From NCBI RefSeq assembly GCF_033807575.1, contig NC_084706.1:24218725-24282724 (forward strand): a DNA stretch of 64,000 nucleotides. The letters run 5' to 3'. The stretch comes from Cydia pomonella (lineage: Eukaryota; Arthropoda; Insecta; Lepidoptera; Tortricidae). A model generated the notes under the pieces. It had not been told where the DNA came from. It saw only the letters and a program-made list of their open reading frames with translations, and did no database searches. Position 1 is the stretch's first letter. Every line of letters begins with the position of its first letter. The position numbers and the translations under genes were made by a program. Shown here in pieces: positions 43,001 to 54,012 of this stretch.

Positions 43001-46000
43001 GTATGCGTGCACATCTACATATGCATCCGTATGTGTAGGTACTTTATTGCGAAAAATTGCTCATTTATTTTACTCGATTTTGTTATAAATTTCAACATGT
43101 ATCATCATCCCTATACAATATAAATACTCTTTATTGCACACTTCAATAAAAGAAAACAATACAAAAGAAAATTTAAAACACATAAGCACAGGTAAACAAC
43201 ATGCGGTCTTATCGCTAAACGGCAACCTTTGGGTTGCGGAAATTAAAAAAAATACATTGTCAGTAACCGTCGCGCTGGTAGTGGTACTGGATAAAAATAA
43301 TGGTACGAAAGTGTGATCAAGAAAACAATAAATGTGATAATTAAGGTCAGTAGGTAAATTGAAGAAAATTTAAAGTTTGATAATCACTGCTGTTTTTTAA
43401 ATAGGTAAAGATCTGATTGTTTCTGGTCCGATCTTTCCTGGAAGGGTCAAGATTGGATATCGGTCTACAGCAGTGCTAGGTCTGTTAACACAATTACAAA
43501 AACAAACACAGTTTCATCACGATACGCAAAATAAATTACAGAGCGAAGATCGGATAGAAGGAAGAATTCGCGAAATTTACCTTGCTCTCTGTGATTGCAC
43601 ATAGCACAAGCCCGGCTCCCTGAGCGACGCGGGACACTGACAGTCGAGGCGCAATGAAATGGCGTCTTACACAATGTTGCCTACATTAAAAAATAAAGCC
43701 AAATTAGGAGGGGAAATGAATGTCCTACGTTCTTCACCCGCATCCGGTATTTACCCAACATACCTTAATCGTTGAACCGCCGCATTTCAAAATGGCCCTT
43801 ATTTTGATATCGGCTAGCCGTAATGTAATACGGCGGATTATACAATACGACTGCGATACTTATATATAAATACCCTCGTCAATGTAATTTCATTAAATTT
43901 GCTATCTAGTGGCAAACATCAAAGTAGTTATCTTTTACTTGTGACGCACAAGTGTGAGCAATGTAAAATACTATATTTCTAAAAAAAATTGCCTACTACG
44001 TAATAAAAGAAAATGTGATTATTAAATTATAATACGAAAGGTGGTCAAATCGCAAAATGCTGTCGTTTTATTTAAAATAATGAAATAATTAGACCAGTTC
44101 CGAAAGTACCGGGAAATCCCGGTTCTTTAAAACAGTACCGGTTCTGCAATCCCTAATAAGGATGTTATGCCCATCACTATTCCTTCTGTGTACGTATATT
44201 TAGAAACTGTCTCCGCCTCCAATTCGTGCGATAAGGACAACTGCAGCTCGGACCGAAATTCACTCGCAAAAAACTCAAAAATCGAGGTTTCGCTCTCGCC
44301 TGTTTCCACCTCCAAAACGCAACTAATCATTATGAAATTTTGGAAATTGCAAGAGGAAGAAATAATCTATGCCGCTATGTTTTGATTTTTTGGATATTTT
44401 TTGTCATATTTGTATACTGTGCCTTTTTTTACAGCCAATTCAATTTAGCCGTTTTTGCGATTTTCGAGGCGCTGTATCTTTCTTCAAAATAAAATAATCC
44501 AAAAAAGCAAAACATAGAGGCACAGATATTGATGATATTGATCTTATTTGAAAAAATCACTGCTCTAGGTTAAAAATCCAGGGAGGAATCAGTCGAGAGC
44601 GTTTGTATGGAAAAATCGCAACTAGGAATTCCTCTTAAGCCTTCCTCAAGAATCACTCTATTGATAGATAAAAGTCGTTTGAAAATCCGTTCAGTAGTTT
44701 TTAGTTTTGGAGTAGTTTTATAAGATGTAGTGAATTGACGTTTTCCCCTAGACTTGCGGACACTAGGTTGCGTGACAGTTGTGCACGCTCCCAATATTGT
44801 ATACCTATTAACTCTGTGTATGGGTCAAATCTTGCAAGTTAAATTTGAGTCACTTCCCAGTTTCAAAGAAGCTGCACACATATGTAAGTTGGGTGACAAT
44901 CCAATATTATGGTACCATCGAGCTGATCTGATGATGGAGATAGGAGGTAGCCATTGGAGCTCTGTGATAAATCAACGCAACTTAATGGTGTTAGGGTTGT
45001 TAGAATTGTTTCGATGAGTATTAGTTGCCTGTGGAAAGAAAAGTGAATGTGTTAATAATGTGTAAGTCTAAAATTCAAAATTCTAAAATTTATTCTGCAA
45101 GTAGGCCTCAAGGGCTCTTTTACCTTCTGCGTTGTATTCTTTATAATCTAAATATCCTTCTGCGCTGTATTAATTAACTTATACTTCAAATAAATGAAAA
45201 ATCTGTCCAAACAAAGCTTCAACCTCTTTAATTAACATTTTATATTGAAGGTATGCTTTTATTGATATCGTAAAATATTTAACGCCCGAGAAGCGGAATT
45301 TAGGACGCCATGAAACCCAATCGTTCATCTAATGGGCTGTTATATCAAATAGCACTCGATTTAAATTTGATGGGATTATAATAATTTTAATACGTTCGCG
45401 ATTTTATGTTGGAAATTCAGGAAAACAGGGATCACTAGTATATGGGAAAAGCGTTGATAATTCAGTTTATAGGAACTCCCGACCTTTAATTAAATTTCTC
45501 CCACAAAAATCCGATGTAGGTATGTTAATGAGCTACGAAATATTGAAGAAAATATCACACCACTTATTGCCAAATAAATTAGATTCAGGTCAAATACGTC
45601 ATGATAATGAGCCAAAAGATATTTCTTATATATAAGGCCTTTTTAAAAGCTCATTGTTTAAATACTTCTTGTTTTTCTTTGTACAATAAATGTTTTAAAG
45701 AAGGTGCTAAAAAATAGCTGCCGTGAAACATTAAGGGTCAGTTGTATCAAACCGTCTGTCACCGTTAAAGTGCTCGCTAAATTTTATTTTATGGGAAGTT
45801 CCATACTTAGATCTGCTGCGTGACTTTGATCAGTGTGTTAACCTGTTGTTATATAATGACATAATTAAATGAGACCTCATTAAACAGATTCTAGAACCTC
45901 TTTCAAATACATCATACAAATACAAAAAAAATACATATACAAACATATAGAAATATATGTAATAAATCCCAGCTATAGGGAAAAGGATAAAAGTATTGCG

Positions 46001-48073
46001 GAGCAGATGAAAAGTCTAGAGGCAGAGAATTCCGTAGTTGAATAGCTTGAAAAGTAAAAGAATTATTATAAAATTCAGAAGACGATGAAGGGACAGAGAG
46101 AATCAAGTTCTGGGAGCACCTAGCAGAACGGAGGTAGCTGAAACGGTTTTTGAGATAGCGGGGAGTTGCGGGTTTAAAAATAATACAGCTAATTTCTACT
46201 TTTGCTTTTTAAAATTTGTATGATGAAAGTTTTAGAAAAATATATGTACCTTAATCGTTAAATCCTAATCGTTGTGTAATGTCCACAGAGAAACGTTGGT
46301 TTTTCCAAACTTATTCAAATAATTGTTTCATGGTTGTTCCAGATTCGTGTTGTTTTTGGACAAGTTTGGTGCTCGTCCGTCCGGAACAGAGACTTTGGAG
46401 AAGGCTATAGATCACATGATTAATCTAACAAGAAGACACGGAGTAACAGATGTTACTACTGAAGAAGTAGACGTAGGTATTAACGTCAAAATTCTTTTCC
46501 ATATCTTGTTTTATGTCCGCAAAAAATGTGACGGAGTTTTTTTGTATGGGTAATTTTTAGTTTTTAATTATTCTCAAGTAAATATAATGGATAATGATGA
46601 TATTGCTGGGATATTGGGGTGGATCGACTATTTTGGATTTTTATTTTGGCCTGTCAGCCAGGAGACAATGAAGCAGAGTTTGTTAGAATAAATGTTGTGC
46701 CATGTTCTACTAATATGTGGACTAGATTACCCATTGTGAACAGCTTTGCCTCACAATGCATGTTTACATTAATTAAAAAAGGGGTTTAAGAGTGAGAGAG
46801 ACCAAGGAGGATATAACCATGGTAACAAGTGATAACAAAAAGTTGATTCACATAGCGTTCATGTACTTTAAAAAATCGGTTGTGCAAATAATTAAACCTG
46901 TAGAACGTAACATGTTAATTAAGAATAATAATATAATACATGCATACCTAGTTATCATATCATTAATTACAGGCACCACACTGGGTTCGCGGACATGAAT
47001 CAGTGTCAATGATCTCACCTCGTGAAAAGAATATCGCAGTTATTGGTCTTGGAAGCAGCGTCAGTACTCCAAAGGAAGGAATAACAGCAGAAGTAATCGT
47101 CGTTCAGAGCTTTGAAGAACTCGATAAGAAAGCTAATGATGATATTAGAGGGAAAATAGTTGTTTACGATGTACATTACATTAGTTACGGAGACACTGTG
47201 CAATATAGATCACAAGGAGCTTCTAAAGCAGCCAAAAAAGGAGCTGTAGCATCGCTGGTTAGATCAATCACTCCTTTTTCTATATATTCTCCCCATACTG
47301 GCGCTCAGTATTATGACAATAAAGTGCCAAAAATCCCAGCAGCAGCAATAACTCATGAAGATGCAGATTTGCTATATAGACTTCAGAATCAAGGTGAAAA
47401 GATTATTCTGGAAATTAAAATGTTCAGCACATTTGATATGAAAAAGTCACGGAATACGATTATAGACGTAAAAGGTAAAGTTGATCCTGATAAAGTAGTG
47501 ATTGTCTCTGGACACATAGATAGCTGGGATGTAGGACAAGGAGCTATGGACGATGGAGGTGGAATGATTATCAGTTGGCTAGCTCCAATAGCTTTGCACC
47601 ACTTAAATTTAAAACCAAGAAGAACTTTGCGTGCTATATTATGGACAGCTGAAGAACCTGGTTTAGTTGGTGCTCAAGCATACTTAAACAAACACATAAA
47701 TGAGCTTGATAATATTAATTTTGTCATGGAATCAGATGAAGGTACATTTAAACCTCGTGGTCTAACGGTCGCTGGGTCTACAGAAGCTGAGTGTCTTATA
47801 GCAGAAGTACTAAAACTGTTTTCTCCAATAGACAAATTAAAGAAAAGCGACTACCCTGGTTCCGATATAAATTTGATTATCAATAAAGGGGTGCCTGGGG
47901 CATCTTTAATGAATGACAATGATAGGTATTTCTGGTTCCATCATAGTGAAGGGGATACATTGAATGTTTTGAATAAGACAGATGTCATCGACTGTGCGGC
48001 GTTTTGGACGGCAGCCTCATACGTTATTGCTGATATGAAAGAAGGTATTCCTCGTAAAAGCAAAGCAGTTTAA
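40035..48073 (+). CDS. CPQ: carboxypeptidase Q-like M28 metallopeptidase, gene 2 (complete)
   Basis: A paralogue of the gene at 9458-13060. Exons are 40035-40237, 46343-46472 and 46973-48073 (stop included), joined by GT-AG introns of 6105 and 500 nt into 477 residues. The signal peptide is MLTVMYISVFFLVLTLINIDA; exon 2 encodes DKFGARPSGTETLEKAI. The di-zinc set is complete: His292 in SGHIDSWDVGQG, Asp in MDDGGG (304-305), the Glu pair in WTAEEPG (338-339), Asp366 in MESDEGTF, His in FHHSEGDT (434-435). Exon 2 is 130 nt with identical phases in both genes, so they are duplicates; the first exons have diverged most. WTAEEPG carries Pro where gene 1 has Leu. Predicted secreted or lysosomal dipeptidase. 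Splice sites were read by eye. Confidence 0.93.
41395..41725 (+). repeat. CpG-rich island with a TGAT-type retroposon tail
   Basis: At 41430-41580 the sequence is strikingly GC- and CpG-rich (GTGGGCGGGAGCGGGAG, GCGCGCACACAGACGCGAG, CATCGCCCGCGAGCCAGACG), inside a 6-kb AT-rich intron. It continues into AT-rich sequence that ends AATAATAAATGATTGATTGA, which looks like the simple tail of a retroposon. The 96-codon frame at 41426 has no recognisable domain. Most likely a retroposed sequence; a promoter island is the alternative. Confidence 0.45.
41785..41922. mobile_element. 138-bp palindromic MITE (TACAGTCAAGTGCAAAAATATG)
   Basis: TACAGTCAAGTGCAAAAATA at the left end is mirrored by TATTTTTACACTTGACTGTA at the right, with TA at both edges. 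It is one of several mariner-like TACAGTCA hairpins here (11720, 51292, 61223), inserted in intron 1 of carboxypeptidase gene 2. Confidence 0.88.
41990..43120. other. intron 1 of carboxypeptidase gene 2, no embedded gene seen
   Basis: AT-rich intronic sequence with short chance ORFs on both strands. Confidence 0.45.
43120..43235 (-). repeat. LINE 3' terminus
   Basis: CTTTATTGCACACTTCAATA ... GCGGTCTTATCGCTAAACG is the inverse of the LINE-end type at 33575-33751. Similar sequence is at 60378-60470. Confidence 0.55.
44125..44345. repeat. dispersed repeat, copy 2 of the 6395-6660 family
   Basis: See 6395-6660: the shared blocks are AACTGCAG, AAATCGAGGTTTC and CCTCCAAAACG in the same order and spacing. 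Confidence 0.6.
44815..45060 (+). repeat. repeat with ATCGAGCTGATCTGATGATG, copy 1
   Basis: GTGACAATCCAATATTATGG, TACCATCGAGCTGATCTGAT and GAGTATTAGTTGCCTGTGG. Other copies at 49250-49500 and 57830-58075 keep the same order. The 87-codon frame 44754-45017 is not kept in the other copies, so it is not coding. Confidence 0.8.
45912..46171 (-). pseudogene. LINE reverse-transcriptase C-terminus fragment
   Basis: Minus strand: PATPRYLKNRFSYLRSARCS, then QNLILSVPSSSSEFYNNSFT and FQAIQLRNSLPLDFSSAPQ. The F-x-V/F-Q-A-I-x-L-x-N-S-L-P-L-D pattern is the tail of jockey/I-type reverse transcriptases. It lies antisense in intron 1 of carboxypeptidase gene 2, ~170 bp before exon 2. Confidence 0.8.
46484..46600 (+). 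repeat. short repeat shared with 63836-63945
   Basis: CAAAATTCTTTTCCATATCT, GTCCGCAAAAAATGTGACGG and GTTTTTTTGTATG correspond to CAAAATTCTTTTCGTTGTCT, GTCCCCAAAAAATATGACGG at 63.84 kb. It begins ~12 bases after the exon-2 donor of carboxypeptidase gene 2. Confidence 0.7.
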
Positions 48074-48164
48074 GTGCCCTTAATTCTTTGGAGGGTATTT
48101 TAGTAACAAATGAAGGATAATCGTCAGAGAAAACCTTGTTTAATTCCTTATACTTATTTTTGAA

Positions 48165-48405
48165 CACCAGTCTGGCCTAGTGGGTAGTGACCCTGCCTAT
48201 GAAGCCGATGGTCCTGGGTTCGAATCCCAGTAAGGGCATTTATTTGTGTGATGAGCATAGATATTTGTTCCTGAGTCATGGGTATTTTCTATATATTTAA
48301 GTATTTGTTTATTATATATATCGTTGTCTGAGTACCTATAATACAAGCCTTCTTGAGTTTACCGCGGGACTTAGTCAATTTGTGTAAGAATGTCCCTATA
48401 TTTTT
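48165..48405 (+). mobile_element. tRNA-derived SINE just downstream of carboxypeptidase gene 2
   Basis: CCAGTCTGGCCTAGTGGGTA (A box) and GGGTTCGAATCCCAG (near-perfect B box) head the copy; the body ends GGGACTTAGTCAATTTGTGT. Ninety bases after the stop codon and before the first good AATAAA, so it probably lies in the 3' UTR. Confidence 0.9.
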
Positions 48406-48464
48406 TTTTAAGTGTACTTTTTCTACTTGCGTAACGATATCAACTATCACAGCTTACCTATAAA

Positions 48465-48477
48465 AATAAACAATAAA
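48465..48477 (+). terminator. tandem polyadenylation signals
   Basis: AATAAACAATAAA provides two overlapping-spaced AATAAA hexamers ~400 nt after the stop codon of carboxypeptidase gene 2, beyond the SINE. Another AATAAA is at 48511. Usage is unverified. Confidence 0.45.
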
Positions 48478-48519
48478 GTCTAAACTCTAAAGTATACCTA
48501 ATATAATATTAATAAAGTT

Positions 48520-49249
48520 TAATGTTCAGTGATTGTTGAATAATTTAATCAAAGTACAAAATCAAAGCGCTAGTATCATCGTCAGACGATACTTGAGAAC
48601 TTACATAATTGGCACCAAAAATAAACAATGGAAATTGATTACACGAGAGCAAGGAACACGAACCAAGTCAAGCAAAAGATTTAAGAGGTAAGTACATGTC
48701 TCGGCATTCAGGTTTTTAGAGGAAAGGGGAAGGCCACTTCTCCATATAAACGTAGTCTCCAATTCCCTCACTGGATATTGACATTTCGGAAAATATTTTT
48801 ACAAAATTTGATGTATATTAACAATAGATATGCCCCTGTGTTTGACTTTTTTAGATTTTTTGATTATTATAAAAATAGGAGAGAAAAACAGTTTTCATAC
48901 AATTTTTTTAATGGTGTTAACTCTTATAATAATTAAAAAATCTAAAAAAATCAAGCGAAGAGGCATAGTTGTGCTCAATATACAACAAATTGTGTCAAAA
49001 TATTTTGAATAATGTTAATATCCAGGGAGGAAAATGAGGACTACGTTTGTATGAAAAGGTGATTAAATTTCGCGCGGGTCCTCAACTTTCGCCTTAATGT
49101 TTCAACTGGATTTGTTATTGATATGCAGAGATCGGATTTTTGGGGCGAAATTAAAGGACAAGTAGTGAGCTCCTATATAACACTCAATAATTATCGATGC
49201 TTTTCCCTTAAACTAGTGATCGCTCCCAGATCTTTTACAAGCTTTTATT
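48520..49249. other. intergenic, no gene seen
   Basis: AT-rich. A segment near 49020 (ATCCAGGGAGGAAAATGAGG, CGTTTGTATG) recalls 44575-44610, so diverged repeats are present. Confidence 0.4.
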
Positions 49250-49500
49250 TAACTTGCCCTGTTAGTATGAATGTTACTTAGTGTAAAGTCCCATTTCCCA
49301 CTCCGATTGCATGAGCTGAAATTTTACATAAATATGTAAATTGGATGACAATGCAATATTATGATAACATGGAGCTGATCTGATGATGGAGACATGAGGT
49401 AACCATGGGAACTTTGTGATAAAACAACGCAAACTAATTGTGTTTGGGGTTCTTAGAATTGTCTCGATGAGCATTAGTTGCTTGTGGTAAAAAAAGTAAA
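49250..49500 (+). repeat. repeat with GAGCTGATCTGATGATGGAG, copy 2
   Basis: Shares ACAATGCAATATTATGATAA, CATGGAGCTGATCTGATGAT and GAGCATTAGTTGCTTGTGG with 44815-45060. Confidence 0.8.
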
Positions 49501-49699
49501 GTAAGTACAGTCAGCGATAAAAGCTTGTACCGAAATTGTAAGTTTTGCCAACTTTTTGTAAGTAGATATTTTGGATACAATCGTTCAGACAATCTCCTTA
49601 TCAACTCTATAGTATTGTTTGTCTGAGGTTGCAGCGTTACTTGTACTGTATTTGCGCGGGCGTTGTCATGGTTAAAATCTTTGAAAAGATTGAACGTTC

Positions 49700-50103
49700 A
49701 GGCATAGAGAAATAAGAGGTAAGCATAAAGTGCTCACTCCATACTATTGGTACCAAAACGCTTATTATTTTTGTAGTCGACATTTAGCATCAAGTGGCGG
49801 AATTAACAGTACTGCTACTTGACAATAGATGTCGCGACGACGAAAAGTGTAATGCTCATCAATTCTCAGCTAATATTATAACCGTATTTCTGGAACTCTA
49901 TTTTCAACTCCTTCTGTTTGTAATATTAGTTCTAAATTGAATTGGTTTTTTGTATTTTTTCATCAGTCGCTACACTTGTGACATCTGGTGTCAAATAGCG
50001 GTACTGATAAATCCATTACTTGTCGTTAGATGTCGACTACGAAATAACTTGCGTTTTGGTAAGAAAACTGATATATGGAGCTGCCACTCTTTCTCTACTT
50101 TTG
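49700..50103. mobile_element. ~400-bp element with long imperfect inverted ends
   Basis: The left arm (GGTACCAAAACGCTTATTAT to TTGTAGTCGACA) pairs with the right arm (TGTCGACTACGAAATAACTT to GCGTTTTGGTAAG) in inverse for roughly 70 bp with gaps. No ORF. Confidence 0.6.
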
Positions 50104-50295
50104 TAAATCAAATACTTAACCAAATTTATGCGAGTAAGTACCAAAGGAAGTAAGTAAATAAGCGACGATATTGAAGTTATTGTGGTAAAGTCGGCATATG
50201 CTGCAGACAGGTCACATCACAGTGCAACTAAGATAGTAAGTAAGTTACGAAACATTACACAAGTTATGTTTGAAAAATAAGAACGAGTTTAAGGT

Positions 50296-50400
50296 ATAGA
50301 TCGTTTCATTCACGAAGACGCATGCCTTGAGTCTTATTGTCATGTTATTAAAGGTTATATTAGACAAATTTGCGCGTCATAGTGCATGACACAAACTATA
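50296..50400. mobile_element. small hairpin MITE (TTTCATTCACGAAGACGC), copy 2
   Basis: Diverged copy of 14346-14452, ending GTGCATGACACAAACTATAC. Confidence 0.65.
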
Positions 50401-50454
50401 CCTCATACTCTAGGCTAATAAAATGTACGATGGCGCCACAACCTTTAGTCGATG

Positions 50455-50640
50455 CCCGGTAAGATGGCACCTTTTTGATATTTAACAAATTTAACACTTA
50501 TCAGTGAAAGAATAAGGATCAAACTGAAATGGGATTCTAAAAGTTTTAATCATGTGTCGAAAGATGGCATTTACTGAGGCTACAAAATTTACTTTGACAA
50601 TCCACCACTTTTAAAATTCTCTTTGCTCCCGCCATCTTGA
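50455..50640. repeat. GAAAGAATAAGGATCAAA repeat
   Basis: ACTTATCAGTGAAAGAATAA then GGATCAAACTGAAATGGGAT matches 24170-24290 and, inverted, 60640-60800. Confidence 0.65.
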
Positions 50641-51786
50641 TGACCGTTTCTCTCGCAGATATGCATCAGGCTTATCGGCACATGGCGAATCCTAACGTTT
50701 CCCACGCTGGCTAAAAATTAGTTATAACCTAAAGTTAACAATATCCGGACAATGACAAAGAAATAAAAGAAAGATGCATACAAGAAAGGGTGCCACAAAA
50801 GGATGTAGATTATACAATGCTTTTACAAGCTCATCTCTAACGGTAATCATAATAAACAGTGTTACTTTCGTTATTCACTTAAAATGCACAATGCGAATGA
50901 CGGAAGAAGACAAAATTCAAAAAGAAAAAAAAAGAAGAAGAATAATAAGAAGAAGAGTAAGAAGGTTAAATTTCTTTTTTAACACCATCTAAGCTTGGGC
51001 GAATGTAGGACGCTGTCCCTCACATGTGTTAAAATCTTTCTCCTCCTTTAAGTTTAGGGAAACAAACGATAGCGCCATCTAAAATACAGGCAGAGACATC
51101 TATCGGTGAGGGGCGTAACTATAGCAGCTACTATAATGTAGAACATACTCTATAGAATATACTCTAGACCATGACAATACTATACTAACAAGATCTGTAG
51201 GCAAGTAATAGTATTAAATCGTTAATTTTATAATATCCTACTTCTCTGTTTTCGTCCTAGCATCAGGTTGTACAACGAGTTAATTACGCTGTACAGTCAG
51301 CATCAAAAGTAGCGGATCAAACAAGGTTTCAAAAGTATCTACCATTCTGTAACAGGTTAACAAAAAGTGATAGTTCTATATGTAGACCAATTAAGACTAT
51401 AAATGATATATTATACTTTAGAACGTAAAGGACCATGGGCAGAAATGTCCCCACCCACCAACAGAAACAAAACATGTCTCATTCAATAGATCTTGGCAAA
51501 CTGATGATTTCTTACTATGACGAGGATCGCTCTATGTATGGGGTTTTCTTGGAAAACTGTATTTTGTTTTTATATATTTTTCGCTCATTTCATTGAAAGT
51601 TGCAGGCAGAAGGTTATAGCAATAATGTTCCTACTATACATACATATATTTAGGCCAGACATCTTCGATTTTCCATAACAGTGCGAGACAAAAAAAAACC
51701 CGCCAAATGAAAAAAAACTGCCAAATGCAAATGAATGTCAAACCTAACTTTTATTCTAAATAGTACCCGAACGACATCTATTTCTG

Positions 51787-51975
51787 TACCCCTAGTGTAA
51801 ATAAATTCGATTTCGAAACGTGACGTACGCGTTTGCGTTTAGTCTCATTTTGTATGTGATTTAGAAAGAGCGCGCCAAGCGGGACGTTTTGGAAACTCAA
51901 AATCCTATACAAAATGACACTTAACGCAAACGCGTTCGTCACGTTATGATGTCGATAAAACTTACACTAGGGGTA
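51787..51975. mobile_element. MITE, TACCCCTAGTGTAA family, full copy inside the foldback element
   Basis: 189 bp, the same length as 16461-16649 and in inverted orientation to it, with intact ends and TA flanks. Confidence 0.92.
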
Positions 51976-52000
51976 CTGAATTTTCCTTATCAGAGTATCA

Positions 52001-52139
52001 TAAGGGCCGGTACAGACGGACTGCAACTCGACTGCAACTTGTATGGGGACTGCATGCCGACTGCACTCCAACTGCAACGTCGACGTGCAGTTCCCATACA
52101 AGTTGCAGTCAAGTTGCAGTCCGTCTGTACCGGCCCTTA
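52001..52139. mobile_element. 139-bp palindromic MITE (TAAGGGCCGGTACAGACGG)
   Basis: TAAGGGCCGGTACAGACGGA is mirrored by TCCGTCTGTACCGGCCCTTA; the interior pairs too (ACTGCAACTTGTATGGG / CCCATACAAGTTGCAGT). It lies 26 bp from the previous MITE, inside the foldback element. Confidence 0.92.
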
Positions 52140-52976
52140 GGCATACTGATTTTATTCTGCCAGCAGAACTCTTAAGTAATGTAATATTAGATGAATTTTG
52201 AGTTAACAATGTGATAAGTGATAATATGTCTAATATGTAAAGTAGTATTAGATATTGTAGATATAAAAAATATGCAGCTCTAAGCGAATTTTTGTTTTTC
52301 TTTTTTTAAGACACATAGTTTGTTTATTATTGCCAGTAACATAATGTTTTTATAACCTTCTGCCTGCAACTTTCAATGAGATGAGCGAAAAATATATAAA
52401 AAGAAAATACAGTTTTCCAAGAAAACCCCATGCATAGGGCGATCCTCGTCATAGTAACAAATCATCAGGTTGCCAAGACCTATTGAATGAGACATGTTTC
52501 GTTTCTGTTGGTGGGTGGGGACAGTGCCCATACAAATTTGCCCATGGTCCTTTGAGAGATTTATCTATATTTGGAAAAGTTAACCGGAATATCAGATACT
52601 TTTGGCGCGTTGTTTCATCCGCTACTATTGATGCTGACTGTACACCAGGTGGGAGTTATTAATTACTTGTTTCGTCGTTTCCAGCCAAACACAACTAATA
52701 TAACATTTGTACGGCTCTTTAGCAGCTGTTACGTAATGAACTAACGGTGAAAGCTCCTTAATTATATTCCTTGTTTTTGGGTGATATTATAAGTTAGCTA
52801 GCTAATTTCGTGGCTAAAAATGTTTAGTATTAGTACAAATTCCTATTAGTACTCTCTATAGGTAGTAGAAACCGCTACCAACTATGCTGCTTCCAATTTT
52901 ATTAGTAGGTATATTTTGGAACGCAGTGTATGAACTAAATGTAATACAAGGAGAAATTCTGTTCATCAACCATAGG

Positions 52977-53113
52977 TACGATCACGTCTGGAAATATCGA
53001 TACGAACAAAGTACCAAAAATATGTATACACTATCTTAATATAATGGACAATAAGGACGTGTATACATATTTTTGTCACTTTTTTCGTATCGATATTAGT
53101 AGACGTGACTTTA
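52977..53113. mobile_element. 137-bp hairpin MITE (AATATCGATACGAA)
   Basis: TACGATCACGTCTGGAAATATC... pairs with the inverse of ATATTAGTAGACGTGACTTTA; the internal ATATGTATACAC and GTGTATACATAT also pair. Confidence 0.75.
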
Positions 53114-53115
53114 CC

Positions 53116-53320
53116 TACTCTGCGTAGTGAATATACAGGTCATACTAAACAACTTTTATTATAGGACCAATCCCGAAATCTCGAAAAAAATGGCTGTTTC
53201 ATATATTCCGGTCGATGTGATACCGCTGATTTTCATGGAACAGTAATTTTTTTTTCGCGATTTAGACATTGGTTTACTAAAAGTTGTTCAGTATGACCTA
53301 TAAATTCACTATGCAGAGTA
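53116..53320. mobile_element. 205-bp hairpin MITE (TACTCTGCGTAGTGAATA)
   Basis: TACTCTGCGTAGTGAATATA and AGGTCATACTAAACAACTTT at the left are mirrored by AAAGTTGTTCAGTATGACCT and AAATTCACTATGCAGAGTA at the right. Directly abuts the hairpin at 52977-53113. Confidence 0.85.
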
Positions 53321-53441
53321 TGGCTGGTTAATAAAATTTCAGCCTGTACATTTAATCTGCTTTCATTTGATACTGATGAAATACATAGCATGGGTGCAAT
53401 ATGCAGTATTCACAACGAGGTGGGATCAAATTGTATTTTTT

Positions 53442-53576
53442 TAAACTAATTATAGCCAGCTTGAAATAAATTCGTATAATACCTTTGGGTATGGTTTTAT
53501 TTAATTGTTTATTTTAGCATGAAATATATCCAACACTACTACCTACATTCATTTCAAGCTGGCTATAATTAGTTTA
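53442..53576. mobile_element. 135-bp hairpin MITE (TAAACTAATTATAGCCAGCT)
   Basis: TAAACTAATTATAGCCAGCT / AGCTGGCTATAATTAGTTTA are perfect inverses; the pairing continues through TGAAAT. Confidence 0.88.
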
Positions 53577-53904
53577 TGATAACAACTACATAGGTATAAT
53601 TTTAGTTCATGATAATATCAAAGTTGTGTTCTTCTTATAACTACTATAAGTAACTTTGGATATCTCGGCTGCTTAGCTATTTCTACTGCTGTATGCTATT
53701 TGTCGCACATACCTGTGGCGTCTCCGTCTCCTGTGTCAACGTTGTGCTACACGATCTAACAGATGGCGTTAGTGGAGCTACTTCTAAACAAATATTACAA
53801 CCGTCTATGAAGCACTGAACATTTCCTACATCACGCTTACGGAGTTCCGAATGTCTGTTGTAATATATGCGATTCCTCACCAATTCTCGTTAGACTTCTG
53901 TCGC

Positions 53905-54012
53905 TATAGTTCGTGTCATCCACATTGACGCGCAGAATTGTCAAATCTAACCTTATAAACACATTATTACGAGTCAATGCAATGCACGCGTTGATTGAAT
54001 GACACGATTATA
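53905..54012. mobile_element. small hairpin MITE, copy 3 (inverted)
   Basis: TTCGTGTCATCCACATTGAC to GATTGAATGACACGATTATA; reverse complement of 14346-14452. Confidence 0.65.

Larger units (their letters stand above)
51427..52553. mobile_element. foldback element with ~205-bp inverted repeats
   Basis: AAAGGACCATGGGCA at 51427 is mirrored at 52553. The arms stay paired for about 205 bp (CCCCACCCACCAACAGAAAC, GACGAGGATCGC, GGGGTTTTCTTGGAAAACTG, GTTGCAGGCAGAAGGTTATA) at roughly 92% identity by eye. The centre holds two smaller MITEs. Inserted into the MITE at 51292-52642. No transposase ORF and no clear target duplication. Confidence 0.88.
51292..52642. mobile_element. mariner-like MITE (TACAGTCAGCATCAAAAG), copy 2, split by insertion
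   Basis: The left half (51292-51426) and right half (52554-52642) align with the two halves of 11720-11945. Together they total ~224 bp, the full element length. The 1.1 kb between them is a different transposon. Confidence 0.88.

Noticed and set aside
44754..45017. 87-codon ORF
   Set aside because: Lies in a dispersed repeat; the frame is not kept in the copies at 49.3 and 57.8 kb.
47003..48073. starting carboxypeptidase gene 2 at an internal codon in exon 3
   Set aside because: The frame extends upstream to a good acceptor at 46973, and exons 1 and 2 supply the signal peptide and FGARPSG block, as in gene 1.
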